The notes: generated from the letters alone by a model not told the origin. Shown: positions 44,668 to 54,084, counted from the stretch's first letter. The stretch is DNA of 64,000 bases from PALSA-1003 sp963741315 (GCA_963741315.1 CAVUHK010000008.1:1054001-1118000), one strand, 5' to 3'. Numbers and translations are program-made.

Positions 44668-45458
44668 GCGAGATCGCGTTCGACGATGTCAGCCGCGTGT
44701 TCGTGCGCGACGGCAAGGACTTCCTCACCCTCGATCGCATCGATCTCACCATCCGCGAGAAGGAGTTCGTTGCGATCGTCGGACCGTCGGGATGCGGCAA
44801 GACCACCTGCCTGCGCATGGTGGCCGGGCTCGAATTTCCCACGACCGGCTCGGTGAAGGTGGGTGGCAACGTCGTCACCGCGCCGGGGCCCGAGCGCGCG
44901 GTCGTGTTCCAGCAGTTCGGATTGTTTCCATGGAAGAGCGTCTGGGACAACATCGACTTCGGGCTCAAGTGCAAGGGACTGCCGATCGCGGAACGTGGCG
45001 AGCACGTCAGGCGCTTCATCGAGCTGATGTCGCTGCAGGGCTACGAAAGCGCATTTCCGCACCAGCTCTCGGGCGGCATGCAGCAGCGCGTGGCCATCGC
45101 GCGCGCCTATGCGCTCGACCCCGCGGTGCTGCTGATGGACGAGCCCTTCGGCGCGCTCGACGCCCAGACGCGCACCGTCATGCAGGAGGAGCTGGTGCGC
45201 GTCGCGCGCAAGAACCCGCGCACTGTACTATTCATCACCCATGCGGTGGAGGAGGCCGTCTACCTGGCCGACCGCGTGGTCGTGATGACGCGCCGCCCGG
45301 GACGAATTTGCGAGATCATCGATGTCGGCACCGTTCGCCGCAACGAGAACTGGGACCGCCTCGAGCGCATCGAGGAGGTCATGGACCAGGCGTCGTTCGT
45401 TCACATGCGCACCCATATCTGGCGATTGTTGCGCGAGCAGCAGCCCGATGAGCACTGA
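44664..45458 (+). CDS. ABC transporter ATPase (SsuB/TauB type)
   Basis: The product has 264 residues from GTG 44664, which overlaps the permease stop. Motifs: Walker A GPSGCGKTT, Q-loop VVFQQFGLFPWKSV, signature LSGGMQQRVAIARAY, Walker B VLLMDEPFGALD, and the switch His in FITHAVEEAVYLADR, which is diagnostic for the nitrate/sulfonate/taurine branch. It energises import by the two preceding permeases. Confidence 0.93.
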   Translation: MSEIAFDDVSRVFVRDGKDFLTLDRIDLTIREKEFVAIVGPSGCGKTTCLRMVAGLEFPTTGSVKVGGNVVTAPGPERAVVFQQFGLFPWKSVWDNIDFGLKCKGLPIAERGEHVRRFIELMSLQGYESAFPHQLSGGMQQRVAIARAYALDPAVLLMDEPFGALDAQTRTVMQEELVRVARKNPRTVLFITHAVEEAVYLADRVVVMTRRPGRICEIIDVGTVRRNENWDRLERIEEVMDQASFVHMRTHIWRLLREQQPDEH

Positions 45459-45489
45459 CAGTTACCGACAACCCACGGAGGAGAAGGTC

Positions 45490-46563
45490 ATGAGAAGAGC
45501 CGGGCAATTATTTTTGCGAGCGATCGCCGTCGCCGCTACGACTGCGGCGCTTGCGGTAGGAACAGGGATCGGCACCGCCAGCGCGCAGGCCACCGAGGAA
45601 ATCAAGATCAGTTACCAGCCGGCGCTGTACTGGTCGCTTCCGTTCTACATCGCCAGTGAAAAGAACTGGTGGGCCGAGCTGGGCCTGAAGCCCACCTTCA
45701 GCACCTTCCCCGCCGGCGTGCCGCAGATCGCCGCGTCGGCGTCGAAGTCCTGGGACGTGGGTGGCACGGGCTCGGTGCCTGCGGTGCTCGGCGCCGTGCG
45801 CTTCAACATACTCACCATCGGCATCACCAACGACGAATCGCAGGGCAACGTCCTGATGGTGCGTGGCGACAAGGCCGCGCAGTACATGGCGAATCCGGCA
45901 TCGATGAAGGGCCAGACGATTCTGCTCACCGCCAACTCGACCGGCGACTACGCGGTGCAGTCTTGCCTCGCCAAGTATGGGCTCAAGAAGGCCGACGTCA
46001 CGTTGAAGAACATGGGACAGGCGGAGATCATCTCGGCGATGTCGTCCAACAACGCGGACCTGGTCGGCGTCTGGGCGCCCAACATCTACACGCTGGAAGA
46101 GAAAGCCGGCGCCAAGATTATGTGCTCGGGCAAGGATGGCGGCGCAATCGTTCCCGGCGCGCTGATCGTGCGCGCCGACTACGCCAAGGAGAAGCCGCAG
46201 AACGTCGCCAAATTCCTGGCGGTGTACCTGCGCGCGCAGAAGTGGGCCAACGCCAACCGCAAGGAAGCGATCGCGATGATGCAGAAGTTCTACGAGCAGG
46301 GTGGCGTAACGATCTCGGATGCGGCGATGAACAAGGAATTCGACACCCGGCCGACGCTCGATCTCGCCCAGCAACTGGCTGCGCTCAACCGCGGCGCTTC
46401 GGGTTCGCCCGCCGATGGCTGGTTCACCAAGATCGGCGAGTTCATGAAGACCTCCGGATCGATTCCCGATGCGCCGGCGTCATCGTCGTACATCACCGAC
46501 GAATACCTGAAAATGGTGGAGAACGATCCGAAGCTGAAAGCCTTCGCCAACCGTAGCAATTGA
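45490..46563 (+). CDS. ABC transporter substrate-binding protein (SsuA/NMT1-like)
   Basis: The product has 357 residues from ATG 45490 (GGAGGAGAAGG upstream), with a signal peptide (1-33, ending ASA). The fold is a type 2 periplasmic binding protein: ISYQPALYWSLPFYIASEKN, FSTFPAGVPQIAASASKSWD and WDVGGTGSVPAVLGA are typical of sulfonate/taurine/nitrate receptors. It is the last gene of the importer, directly before the dehydrogenase genes. This suggests the ligand is the substrate of those enzymes, plausibly a C3 sulfonate. Confidence 0.88.
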   Translation: MRRAGQLFLRAIAVAATTAALAVGTGIGTASAQATEEIKISYQPALYWSLPFYIASEKNWWAELGLKPTFSTFPAGVPQIAASASKSWDVGGTGSVPAVLGAVRFNILTIGITNDESQGNVLMVRGDKAAQYMANPASMKGQTILLTANSTGDYAVQSCLAKYGLKKADVTLKNMGQAEIISAMSSNNADLVGVWAPNIYTLEEKAGAKIMCSGKDGGAIVPGALIVRADYAKEKPQNVAKFLAVYLRAQKWANANRKEAIAMMQKFYEQGGVTISDAAMNKEFDTRPTLDLAQQLAALNRGASGSPADGWFTKIGEFMKTSGSIPDAPASSSYITDEYLKMVENDPKLKAFANRSN

Positions 46564-46617
46564 AATCCTCGATGTGGAACCCCGCCTTGAAACCTGAGTA
46601 ATCGCGTGGAGTAAGTC

Positions 46618-47931
46618 ATGGCGACGACGTACCTCAAGAAAGCCGGCAAGACGCCCGAGACCGAGGCGGGGAACGCGAACGCGGTCGCTGCCGAGATGCT
46701 TGCGCAGATCGAACGGCGCGGCGAGGCCGCGGTGCGCGAATACGCCGCGAGCCTCGACCAGTGGACAGGCGAGATCGTGGTCAGCGCCGACGAAGTCGAG
46801 CGGCGTGCGCGCGACGTGCCGGAGTCGGTGAAGGCCGACATTGCGTTCGCCACCGAGCAAGTACGCCGTTTTGCCGTGGCGCAGCGCAACTCGATCGAGG
46901 AATTCGAGGTCGAGTTGCATCCGGGTGTAATCGCGGGCCAGCGACTGGTCCCCGTCAACGTGGCGGGCTGCTACGTGCCCACCGGCCGCTACGCGCACAT
47001 CGCCTCGGCCTACATGGGCATCGCCACCGCCAAGGCGGCCGGCGTACCGATGGTGGTCGCGTGCTCGACGCCGTACAAGGGCGGCGGCATCCACCCCTAC
47101 GTGCTCTATGCGATGAAAGTCGCCGGCGCCGACATCATCATGACGCTCGGCGGCGTGCAGGCGATCGCGACGATGGCGTACGGGCTGTTCGGCGCCCGTC
47201 CTGCCGACATCATCGTCGGGCCCGGCAACAAGTACGTGGCGGAAGCGAAGCGGCTGCTGTTCGGCAAGGTCGGGATCGATGTGTTCGCGGGCCCGTCGGA
47301 AGTCGCGGTGATCGCGGATGATTCGGCCGATGCGATGATCGTCGCCGCCGATCTGGTGGGGCAGGCGGAGCACGGGCACGAGTCGCCGGCATGGCTGTTT
47401 ACCGATTCACGACGTCTCGCCGAGGCGGTGATGCAACGCGTGCCGCAGTTGATCGCGGAGTTGCCGCCGATCGCGCGCGATGCGGCGGGTGCGGCATGGC
47501 GGGATTACGGCGAAGTGGTGCTGTGCGACTCGCGCGAGGAGATCGTGGAGGTGTCCGACGCTCATGCGTCAGAGCACCTCGAAGTGCATGCCGCGGACCT
47601 CGACTGGTGGCTCGCACGCCTCACGTGCTACGGCTCGCTCTTCCTGGGCGAGGAGACGACGGTGGCGTTCGGCGACAAGACCTCGGGGCCGAACCACATC
47701 CTGCCGACCAAGGGTGCGGCGCGCTATTCCGGCGGCCTGTCGGTGCACAAGTTCATCAAGACGCTCACCTGGCAGCGCATGACGCGCGACGCCAGCCGGC
47801 AGATCGGCCAGGTCACCGCCCGCATCTCGCGGCTGGAAGGCATGGAGGCGCATGCGCGCACCGCCGACGACCGGCTGCACAAGTATTTCCCGCGCGAGAG
47901 TTTCGTCCTCGGCGAAAACGTCACCGCCTGA
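46618..47931 (+). CDS. hpsN: HisD-family dehydrogenase, likely sulfopropanediol 3-dehydrogenase (HpsN-like)
   Basis: The product has 437 residues, the histidinol dehydrogenase length. Landmarks include PVNVAGCYVPTGRYAHIAS (~117-135), VVACSTPYKGGGIHP, GVQAIATMAYG, IIVGPGNKYVAEAK, the zinc-site region GQAEHGHESPAWLFT and TSGPNHILPTKGAARYSGGL. The departures from true HisD and the absence of his genes favour the HpsN subgroup. HpsN oxidises (R)-2,3-dihydroxypropane-1-sulfonate to (R)-sulfolactate with two NAD+. The SDR and zinc alcohol dehydrogenase that follow match the HpsO/HpsP pair. The assignment rests on homology and context. Confidence 0.72.
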   Translation: MATTYLKKAGKTPETEAGNANAVAAEMLAQIERRGEAAVREYAASLDQWTGEIVVSADEVERRARDVPESVKADIAFATEQVRRFAVAQRNSIEEFEVELHPGVIAGQRLVPVNVAGCYVPTGRYAHIASAYMGIATAKAAGVPMVVACSTPYKGGGIHPYVLYAMKVAGADIIMTLGGVQAIATMAYGLFGARPADIIVGPGNKYVAEAKRLLFGKVGIDVFAGPSEVAVIADDSADAMIVAADLVGQAEHGHESPAWLFTDSRRLAEAVMQRVPQLIAELPPIARDAAGAAWRDYGEVVLCDSREEIVEVSDAHASEHLEVHAADLDWWLARLTCYGSLFLGEETTVAFGDKTSGPNHILPTKGAARYSGGLSVHKFIKTLTWQRMTRDASRQIGQVTARISRLEGMEAHARTADDRLHKYFPRESFVLGENVTA

Positions 47932-47933
47932 TT

Positions 47934-48704
47934 ATGGAAACCGTGCTCGATCGTTTCCGCCTCGACGGCAAGACCGCGCTCGTCACCGGTGCGAGCTCCG
48001 GGATCGGGCGCGCGATCGCCGAGGCCCTGGCGGCGGCGCACGCGAAGGTCGTGCTCTGCGCGCGGCGCGAAGCTGCGCTCGACGAAGCGCGCGCCGCCAT
48101 CGTCGCGGCGGGCGGCGAGGCGGCAATTGCCATTGGTGACGTCGCCCTCCGCGAATCGCTTGCAAGTCTTGCGGAAGCCTCGGCGAAACCCTTCGGCCCG
48201 ATCGACATCGTCGTGCACGCGGCCGGGTTGAACCACCGGCAGACGGCCGCCGACGTCACCGACGCGGCGTGGGACGAGCAGATCGAAGTGATGCTGTCCG
48301 CGCCGTTCTTCCTGTCGCGTCACCTCGTTCCTGGAATGAAGGCGAAGCAATGGGGCCGCATCCTGAACATCGGATCGCTGCAGTCGTATCGCGCCTTTCC
48401 CAACGGGTCCGCCTACGGAGCGGCCAAGGGCGGCATCGTTCAGCTCACCCGCGCCATGGCCGAGGCGTGGTCGCGCTTCGGCATCAACTGCAATGCGATC
48501 GCGCCCGGTTTCTTCCCGACGGCGCTTACCGCGCCCGTGTTCGACGACCCAGCCAGGGTAAAGGAGTTGGCGGAGCGCACGGCGATCGGTCGCAACGGCG
48601 AGCTCGCGGATTTGCAGGGCACGGCGGTGTTCCTGTGCAGCCCCGCGTCCGACTACGTCACAGGTCAGACCCTCGCCGTCGACGGCGGCTTTACGGCCAA
48701 GTGA
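47934..48704 (+). CDS. short-chain dehydrogenase/reductase (HpsO-like candidate)
   Basis: The product has 256 residues from ATG 47934, 2 bp after the previous stop. A much longer in-frame extension is a shadow of the HisD-family gene. It is a classical SDR: nucleotide motif TGASSGIGRAIAE (~17-29), the NAG-type motif VVHAAGLN, catalytic Ser in NIGSLQSY, Tyr-x-x-x-Lys in SAYGAAKGG, and C-terminal TGQTLAVDGGF. In the DHPS pathway an SDR and a zinc dehydrogenase interconvert the S and R forms of DHPS via sulfohydroxyacetone; this gene fits one of those roles. Confidence 0.85.
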   Translation: METVLDRFRLDGKTALVTGASSGIGRAIAEALAAAHAKVVLCARREAALDEARAAIVAAGGEAAIAIGDVALRESLASLAEASAKPFGPIDIVVHAAGLNHRQTAADVTDAAWDEQIEVMLSAPFFLSRHLVPGMKAKQWGRILNIGSLQSYRAFPNGSAYGAAKGGIVQLTRAMAEAWSRFGINCNAIAPGFFPTALTAPVFDDPARVKELAERTAIGRNGELADLQGTAVFLCSPASDYVTGQTLAVDGGFTAK

Positions 48705-48709
48705 AATGC

Positions 48710-49705
48710 ATGAAAGCACTCGTCTATACCCGCGCCAATGAGGTCACTTACCGCGACGAGCCCGATCCGCTGCTCGCCGCCGACGAGGTCGTGTTGCGCA
48801 TTGACGCGGTCGGCATCTGCGGTTCCGACATGCACGCCTATCATGGGCACGATCCGCGCAGAGTGCCGCCGCTGATCCTGGGGCACGAGCTTGCGGGTAG
48901 CGTCGTCGCCGGGCCAGGTATCGGCAAGCGCTACACCGCCAACCCGTTGATCACCTGCGGCGTATGCGAATACTGCGTACAAGGCCGCAACAACCTCTGC
49001 TCCAATCGCACGATGGTCGGCATGACGCGCCCCGGCGCGTTCGCCGAGCGCATGTCGATCCCGGTCAGCAGCCTCATCGAGATTCCACAGGACATGAGCC
49101 CGGTCACCGCGGCCCTCACGGAACCCGCGGCCACTGCGCTGCATGCCTTGAACCTGTCGATGCGCGCGCTGCATCGACCGTTGCCGGAGTGCAGCATTCT
49201 CATTCTCGGCGGTGGAGCGATTGGCATGCTCGCCGCGTTGCTTGTCCGGAGCTACGGCTGCCGCGATGTGCGCGTCGCCGAAACGAACTCGCTGCGGCGC
49301 GCGTCGATCGAAAAGCACGCCGGTTGCCGGGTGTTCGATCCCGCGGCAGGAAATGCGGCCGTCGCCGACAATTCTGTCGATCTGGTGTTCGACGCGGTCG
49401 GTGCCAAGTCCACGCGCACCGCCGCGTTGGCTGCGGTGAAGCCTGGCGGCGTGGTCATGCACGTCGGCCTGCAGGACTGGGCGAGCGAGATCGACATGCG
49501 CAAGCTCACGCTCGCCGAGATCACGCTGCTCGGAACCTACACCTACTCGACCGCCGACCTCCGTGCGACGGTTGCAGCCTTGCATCGCGGCGCGTTTGGC
49601 GATCTCGCGTGGGTCGAGCAACGCCCGCTCGCAGACGGCGCGCGCGCGTTCCAGGACCTGCATCTCGGGAAAAGCGCCAGCGCGAAGATCGTGCTGCATC
49701 CGTGA
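48710..49705 (+). CDS. zinc-dependent alcohol dehydrogenase (HpsP-like candidate)
   Basis: The product has 331 residues from ATG 48710. The catalytic zinc site is GICGSDMHAYHGH and GHELAG. The structural zinc site is CGVCEYCVQGRNNLC. The Rossmann motif is ILGGGAIGMLAALL (~164-177). It belongs to the threonine/polyol dehydrogenase type of the MDR superfamily. It follows the SDR by 5 bp and ends the plus-strand run. It is convergent with the dimethylglycine-dehydrogenase-like gene. Confidence 0.88.
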   Translation: MKALVYTRANEVTYRDEPDPLLAADEVVLRIDAVGICGSDMHAYHGHDPRRVPPLILGHELAGSVVAGPGIGKRYTANPLITCGVCEYCVQGRNNLCSNRTMVGMTRPGAFAERMSIPVSSLIEIPQDMSPVTAALTEPAATALHALNLSMRALHRPLPECSILILGGGAIGMLAALLVRSYGCRDVRVAETNSLRRASIEKHAGCRVFDPAAGNAAVADNSVDLVFDAVGAKSTRTAALAAVKPGGVVMHVGLQDWASEIDMRKLTLAEITLLGTYTYSTADLRATVAALHRGAFGDLAWVEQRPLADGARAFQDLHLGKSASAKIVLHP

Positions 49706-49722
49706 CGGACGCAGTGCGCCTT

Positions 49723-52137
49723 TCAGCTCGCGCGCATTCGCTCGCCGCGCGGGTCGTGTAGCGCGTGCTCCGCCAGCTCGGCGCGCCGTCGCTCCCCAAG
49801 AATCTCCACCTCGAACTGTTCCGACGCCTTTGCAAGAGCGCTAGGCACGTAGCCCATCGCGATCGACTTGCCCACGCAGTGACCGTATCCGCCTGAGGTG
49901 ATCCAGCCGACGACCTTGTCGTCGTGCCACACAGGCTCGTCGCCGATGGCATCGGCGTCACCAGCGTCGACCACCAGCGTCACCAGGCGGCGCTTCGGCG
50001 GCTCTTGCCTGTCGCGTAGCACGGCGGCGCGACCGATGAACTCGCCCTTGTCGACCGCGACGAAACGGTCGAGCCCCGCCTCGGCGGGCGTGTAGATCGG
50101 TCGGTATTCGCGCGCCCAGGTGCCGAAGCTCTTTTCCAGCCGCAGCGAATGCAGCGCGCGCGCGCCGAACAGCGTGAGTCCGAGGTCCGCGCCCGCCGCC
50201 GTCAGCGCCTCGTAAAGGACGAGCTGGCCGTCGGACGGCACCCAGATCTCGTAGCCCAGCTCGCCGGTGAACGAAATGCGTCCAATGCGCGCCGGCAGCA
50301 TCGCGATTTCAGTGGCGCGGAACGCGAGGAACGGCCACGCCGCGTTGCTCACATCGTCGCGGCAGACGCGCGAGAGCAGCTCTCGGGAGCGCGGTCCGGC
50401 GATCGCGAAGCCCAGCCATTCGTTGCGCAGCGAGCGCATGGTCACGCCGTCCGGCATGTGCGCCTCGAACCAGCGCAGGTGATATTGCTCGGCGATGCCG
50501 GAGCCGAACACGAAAAAGCGCTCGGGTCCGGCGCGGGCGACGGTGAAATCGCCGATCAGCTTGCCTTCGTCGTTCAACATCGGCGAAAGCGTCATCCGGC
50601 CTTCGCGCGGCATCTTGTTGGCGAGCATGTGGTTGAGCCACGCGCTCGCGCCTTTGCCGCTGACTTCGTAGCGCGAGAACGTGGCAATCTCGAGCAGGCC
50701 GACACCGTTGCGCACTGCGCGACACTCGTCACCCACCGGTGCGTGCGCGTTCGAGCGGCGGTAGGTCACGTCTTCGCGCGCTTCCATCCCTTTCGGCGCG
50801 AACCACAGCGCGTGCTCCAGCCCATAGCTCACGCCGAACACCGCGCCGCGCGCCTTCAACCGATCGTAGGCCGGCGTCACGCGCAGCGGCCGCGCCGCGG
50901 GCAGCTCCTCGTTCGGAAAGCGGATGCGAAAGCGCCGCGAATAGTTCTCGCGCACCTTGGCGTTGGTGTACGCCATCGTCGCCCAATCGCCGAAGCGCGA
51001 CACATCCATCGCCCACACGTCGAATCCGGGGTCGCCGTGGATGATCCAGTTCGACAGTGCCAGTCCGACGCCTCCCCCCTGGCTGAACCCCGCCATCACG
51101 CCGCACGCGACCCAGTAATTGCGCAAGCCCCGGATCGGACCGATCAGCGGATTGCCGTCGGGCGCAAAGGTGAACGGCCCGTTGATGATCTTCTTGATTC
51201 CGGCGCGCTCCAGCGCCGGAAAATGCCTGAAGCCGACTTCCAGGCTGGGCGCGATGCGCTCCAGGTCGTTGGGCAGCAGTGCGTGGGTGAAGTCCCAAGG
51301 CGTGTCGCGCTCGGACCACGGCACGCCCGCTTTTTCGTAGGTGCCGATCAGCATGCCTTTGCCTTCCTGCCGCATGTAGATCTCGCCCTCGAAGTCGATC
51401 ACGTGCAGCATTTCCTTGGGCGAGGCTACGACTTCGGGAATCTCGCCGGTGATCACGTACTGGTGCTCCATCGCCAGGATCGGCAGCTCGAGGCCAACGA
51501 AGCGTCCGACTTCGCGCGCCCACAAGCCGCCGGCGTTGACCACGTGCTCGGCGACGATCGATCCCTTGTCTGTGATCACGTTCCACGTGCCGTCGGGGCG
51601 CGGCTCGAGCGCGGTGACGCGCGTGAAGCGGTAGACCTCGGCGCCTTTGTCGCGCGCCGCCTTGGCGTACGCCTGGGTCACGCCGGCCGGGTCGACGTGG
51701 CCTTCCAGCGGGTTGTACAGCGCGCCGACGAAGTGCTTCTTGTCGAGCAGCGGGAATAGCTTTGCGGCCTCGTCGATGGTCAGCATTTCCATGTCGAGTC
51801 CGAGGTAGCGCGCCCGCGCGCACGCGACCTTCAGGAAATCCATGCGCTCCTTCGTGCCCGCGAGGTCGACGCCGGCGGTGATGTGGATGCTGCACGACTG
51901 GCCGGAGGCTTCCTCGATCTCCTTGTAGAGCTTGATGGTGTATTCCTGCAGCTTGGCGACATTGGGGTCGCCGTTGAGCGTGTGCATGCCTCCGGCGGCG
52001 TGCCAGGTCGAGCCCGAGGTGAGCTCGTCGCGCTCGATGAGCGCGATGTCGGTCCATCCGGCGCGCGTGAGGTGGTAGAGGACGCTGGCGCCGACGACAC
52101 CGCCGCCGATGACCGCGACTCGAACGTGGGTCTTCAC
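49723..52137 (-). CDS. FAD-dependent dimethylglycine/sarcosine dehydrogenase-like protein with GcvT domain
   Basis: The product has 804 residues from GTG 52137, which overlaps the ATPase stop as GTGA. Residues 1-~390 are a DAO-type flavoprotein with the dinucleotide motif VAVIGGGVVGAS and SGSTWHAAGG, in which His46 corresponds to the covalent FAD histidine of dimethylglycine dehydrogenase. Residues ~430-800 are an aminomethyltransferase (GcvT) domain with LLEIATFSRYEVSGKGA, SFTGELGYEIWVP and GLDRFVAVDKGEFIGR. The enzyme oxidatively demethylates an N-methyl amino acid and hands the carbon to tetrahydrofolate. Its co-transcribed importer may supply the substrate. Confidence 0.88.
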   Translation of the reverse strand: MKTHVRVAVIGGGVVGASVLYHLTRAGWTDIALIERDELTSGSTWHAAGGMHTLNGDPNVAKLQEYTIKLYKEIEEASGQSCSIHITAGVDLAGTKERMDFLKVACARARYLGLDMEMLTIDEAAKLFPLLDKKHFVGALYNPLEGHVDPAGVTQAYAKAARDKGAEVYRFTRVTALEPRPDGTWNVITDKGSIVAEHVVNAGGLWAREVGRFVGLELPILAMEHQYVITGEIPEVVASPKEMLHVIDFEGEIYMRQEGKGMLIGTYEKAGVPWSERDTPWDFTHALLPNDLERIAPSLEVGFRHFPALERAGIKKIINGPFTFAPDGNPLIGPIRGLRNYWVACGVMAGFSQGGGVGLALSNWIIHGDPGFDVWAMDVSRFGDWATMAYTNAKVRENYSRRFRIRFPNEELPAARPLRVTPAYDRLKARGAVFGVSYGLEHALWFAPKGMEAREDVTYRRSNAHAPVGDECRAVRNGVGLLEIATFSRYEVSGKGASAWLNHMLANKMPREGRMTLSPMLNDEGKLIGDFTVARAGPERFFVFGSGIAEQYHLRWFEAHMPDGVTMRSLRNEWLGFAIAGPRSRELLSRVCRDDVSNAAWPFLAFRATEIAMLPARIGRISFTGELGYEIWVPSDGQLVLYEALTAAGADLGLTLFGARALHSLRLEKSFGTWAREYRPIYTPAEAGLDRFVAVDKGEFIGRAAVLRDRQEPPKRRLVTLVVDAGDADAIGDEPVWHDDKVVGWITSGGYGHCVGKSIAMGYVPSALAKASEQFEVEILGERRRAELAEHALHDPRGERMRAS

Positions 52138-52889
52138 AGGATCTGCTCCAGAAATGCGCGCGTGCGATCCTTCTGCGGATCGCCGAACAGCTGCGCCGGC
52201 GGGCCGTCTTCGACGATCAGCCCGTGGTCGGTAAAGTAGACATGGTCGGCGATCTCGCGCGCGAACGCCATTTCGTGCGTCACCAGGATCGAGGTCATGC
52301 CTTCCTCGACCAGCTGGCGGATGGTCAGCAGCACTTCCTTCACTGTCTCCGGGTCGAGCGCCGCCGTCACTTCGTCGAACAGCAACACCGACGGTCGCAT
52401 CGCCAGCGCGCGTGCGATCGCCACCCGCTGCTGCTGTCCACCGGAGAGTTCACCCGGATAGCTGTGCGCCTTGTCGGCGAGCCGCACCTTCTTGAGCAGC
52501 GCGTACGCGCGCTCCTCGACCTCGGCCTTGGGCTGCTTGAGCACCTCGATCGGCGCCATCATCACGTTCTGCAGCGCGGTCTTGTGCGGGAACAGGTTGT
52601 ACTGCTGGAACACCATCGACACGTCCTTGCGCAGCGCCACCATCTGCGCGTCGCTGGTCAGCCGATGCACCGCGTGCGGTCCGACGTAGATCTCGCCGCT
52701 GTCGACCGCGATGAGCCCGTTGATGCAGCGTAACAGCGTCGATTTGCCCGAGCCCGACGGGCCGATGATGCACACGGCCTTGTTGGGTTGCACCGTGAAC
52801 GAAACGCCGTGCAGGACCGTGACTGCGCCGAACGACTTTCGAATGTCGATCACGCGAACGATTGGCTCCTCCTCGGGCGAGGTACTCAT
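52134..52889 (-). CDS. polar amino acid ABC transporter ATPase (GlnQ/HisP type)
   Basis: The product has 251 residues from ATG 52889, chosen over a longer N-terminal extension without homology. Walker A GPSGSGKST, Q-loop MVFQQYNLFPHKTALQN, signature LSGGQQQRVAIARAL, and Walker B VLLFDEVTAALD, with Val in place of the usual Pro-Ser. THEMAFAREIADH is the hallmark of the polar amino acid class. Start and stop both overlap their neighbours (ATGA with the tRNA-editing gene, GTGA with the dehydrogenase), indicating translational coupling. Confidence 0.93.
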   Translation of the reverse strand: MSTSPEEEPIVRVIDIRKSFGAVTVLHGVSFTVQPNKAVCIIGPSGSGKSTLLRCINGLIAVDSGEIYVGPHAVHRLTSDAQMVALRKDVSMVFQQYNLFPHKTALQNVMMAPIEVLKQPKAEVEERAYALLKKVRLADKAHSYPGELSGGQQQRVAIARALAMRPSVLLFDEVTAALDPETVKEVLLTIRQLVEEGMTSILVTHEMAFAREIADHVYFTDHGLIVEDGPPAQLFGDPQKDRTRAFLEQIL

Positions 52890-53389
52890 GGTGTTTGCGC
52901 CTTGGCGTGCGGGACGTCGATCACGCGTGGCGTGTGCCCCGTCGCCGCAAGAAAGCGCTCGAGATCGGCGTGGATCAGCACCATGGTCGCGGTGTTGACC
53001 AGCGGATGCGCCTGCACCGCATCGGCATCCCACAGCGCGCGATCGATGACGAATTCGACCGCGCCGGCGCTGTCGTTGGCGAGTGCCAGCAGGCTCACCG
53101 ACCCCGGCGTGATGCCCAGGTGCTTCTGCATGCGCTCGGACGACGCGAAGCCGATCTTGGTCGCGCCGATCGCCGCGCCGAGCGCCTCGAGGTCCACCGC
53201 GCGATCGTGCGGCACCGTCACCAGGAAGTGGCGGGCGCCTTTTTTGTCGCGCAGGAACAGGTTCTTGGTCTTGGCGCCGGGAAGCTTCGGCACCAGCCGC
53301 AGCGACTCTTCGACCGTCATCACCGCGGGATGTTCGTGGCGGGGAGCGTCGATGCCGTGCTCGCGAAGAAACGTTTCGAGTTCCATCAT
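52886..53389 (-). CDS. prolyl-tRNA editing (YbaK/ProX-type deacylase) protein
   Basis: The product has 167 residues from ATG 53389. The domain is the free-standing prolyl-tRNA deacylase type: KTKNLFLRDKKGARHFLVTV with the conserved Lys, LGITPGSVSLLALAND, VEFVIDRALWDADAVQAHPLVNTAT. It hydrolyses mischarged aminoacyl-tRNA(Pro), classically Ala-tRNA(Pro). Unusually it lies between the permease and ATPase genes of an amino acid importer, overlapping both by ATGA. The location suggests it guards against an imported proline-like compound; this is inference. Confidence 0.88.
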   Translation of the reverse strand: MMELETFLREHGIDAPRHEHPAVMTVEESLRLVPKLPGAKTKNLFLRDKKGARHFLVTVPHDRAVDLEALGAAIGATKIGFASSERMQKHLGITPGSVSLLALANDSAGAVEFVIDRALWDADAVQAHPLVNTATMVLIHADLERFLAATGHTPRVIDVPHAKAQTP

Positions 53390-54084
53390 CGCTCCGCGTA
53401 GCGCGCTTCCAGACGTTGCGTCCAACGCGCGATCGGATAGCAGTAGACGAAGAACCACAGCAGCACGTAGCTGTAGATCGGGATCAGCAGGTCGGTGCGG
53501 CCCTCGGCGGCGGTGATGCGTCCGGTCAGCGTCATCATCTCGGCGACGCCGACGATCGACGCCAGCGTCGTCGCCATGGTCAGGATCGCGTACCAGTTCA
53601 TCCATGGCGGCAGCATGCGCTTGATGCACTGCGGCAGGATGATCATCCACAGCGTCTGCCGGCGCGAGAAGGCGAGCGAGCGCGCCGCTTCCCATTGCCC
53701 GGTGGGGATCGATTGCACCGCGCCGCGCACGATCTCGGCCATGTTGGCCATGATCGGCAAGGCGAGACCCAGCGAGGCCTTAACCCAGTCGGGGAACGGC
53801 AGCGTCACGCCGCGCACCTGGAATTCGAACGGCATCAGGTACATCACGAAGAACAGCAGCACCAGCCACGGCGCATTGCGGAAGAATTGCACCACCACCC
53901 ACGACACTCCCCGCAAGGGTTTGTGGTGCGAAATGCGCGCGAGGCCAAGCAGCACGCCGGTGACGGTGCCCAGCGCCATGGCGCACACGCTGATCAGGAT
54001 GTTGAACAGGAAGCCCTTCGCCAGCAGCGGCGTCCACTTGATCAGCAGTTCCGGCACGCTGGGCTGGCCCGGGACAGCCTGCAA
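53386..54084 (-). CDS. polar amino acid ABC transporter permease, N-terminus probably frameshifted
   Basis: The readable frame begins at TTG 54084 and gives 232 residues with a HisM/GlnP-type permease: LLAKGFLFNILISVCAMALG, FFRNAPWLVLLFFVMYLMPF, EAA loop EAARSLAFSRRQTLWMIILPQ. Upstream in the same frame an uninterrupted DFRFADLLSTRTFVALAAAL segment looks like a further membrane helix but has no start codon. ATG 54245, overlapping the stop of the first permease (ATGA), begins MSTHAPMAVLAPPV in another frame. One missing base near 54180 would join them into 286 residues, so the gene as given is likely N-terminally broken. Confidence 0.8.
   Translation of the reverse strand: MQAVPGQPSVPELLIKWTPLLAKGFLFNILISVCAMALGTVTGVLLGLARISHHKPLRGVSWVVVQFFRNAPWLVLLFFVMYLMPFEFQVRGVTLPFPDWVKASLGLALPIMANMAEIVRGAVQSIPTGQWEAARSLAFSRRQTLWMIILPQCIKRMLPPWMNWYAILTMATTLASIVGVAEMMTLTGRITAAEGRTDLLIPIYSYVLLWFFVYCYPIARWTQRLEARYAER

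Noticed and set aside
47391..48704. 437-residue version of the SDR
   Set aside because: The first 181 codons lie inside the HisD-family gene in another frame; the SDR homology begins at ATG 47934.
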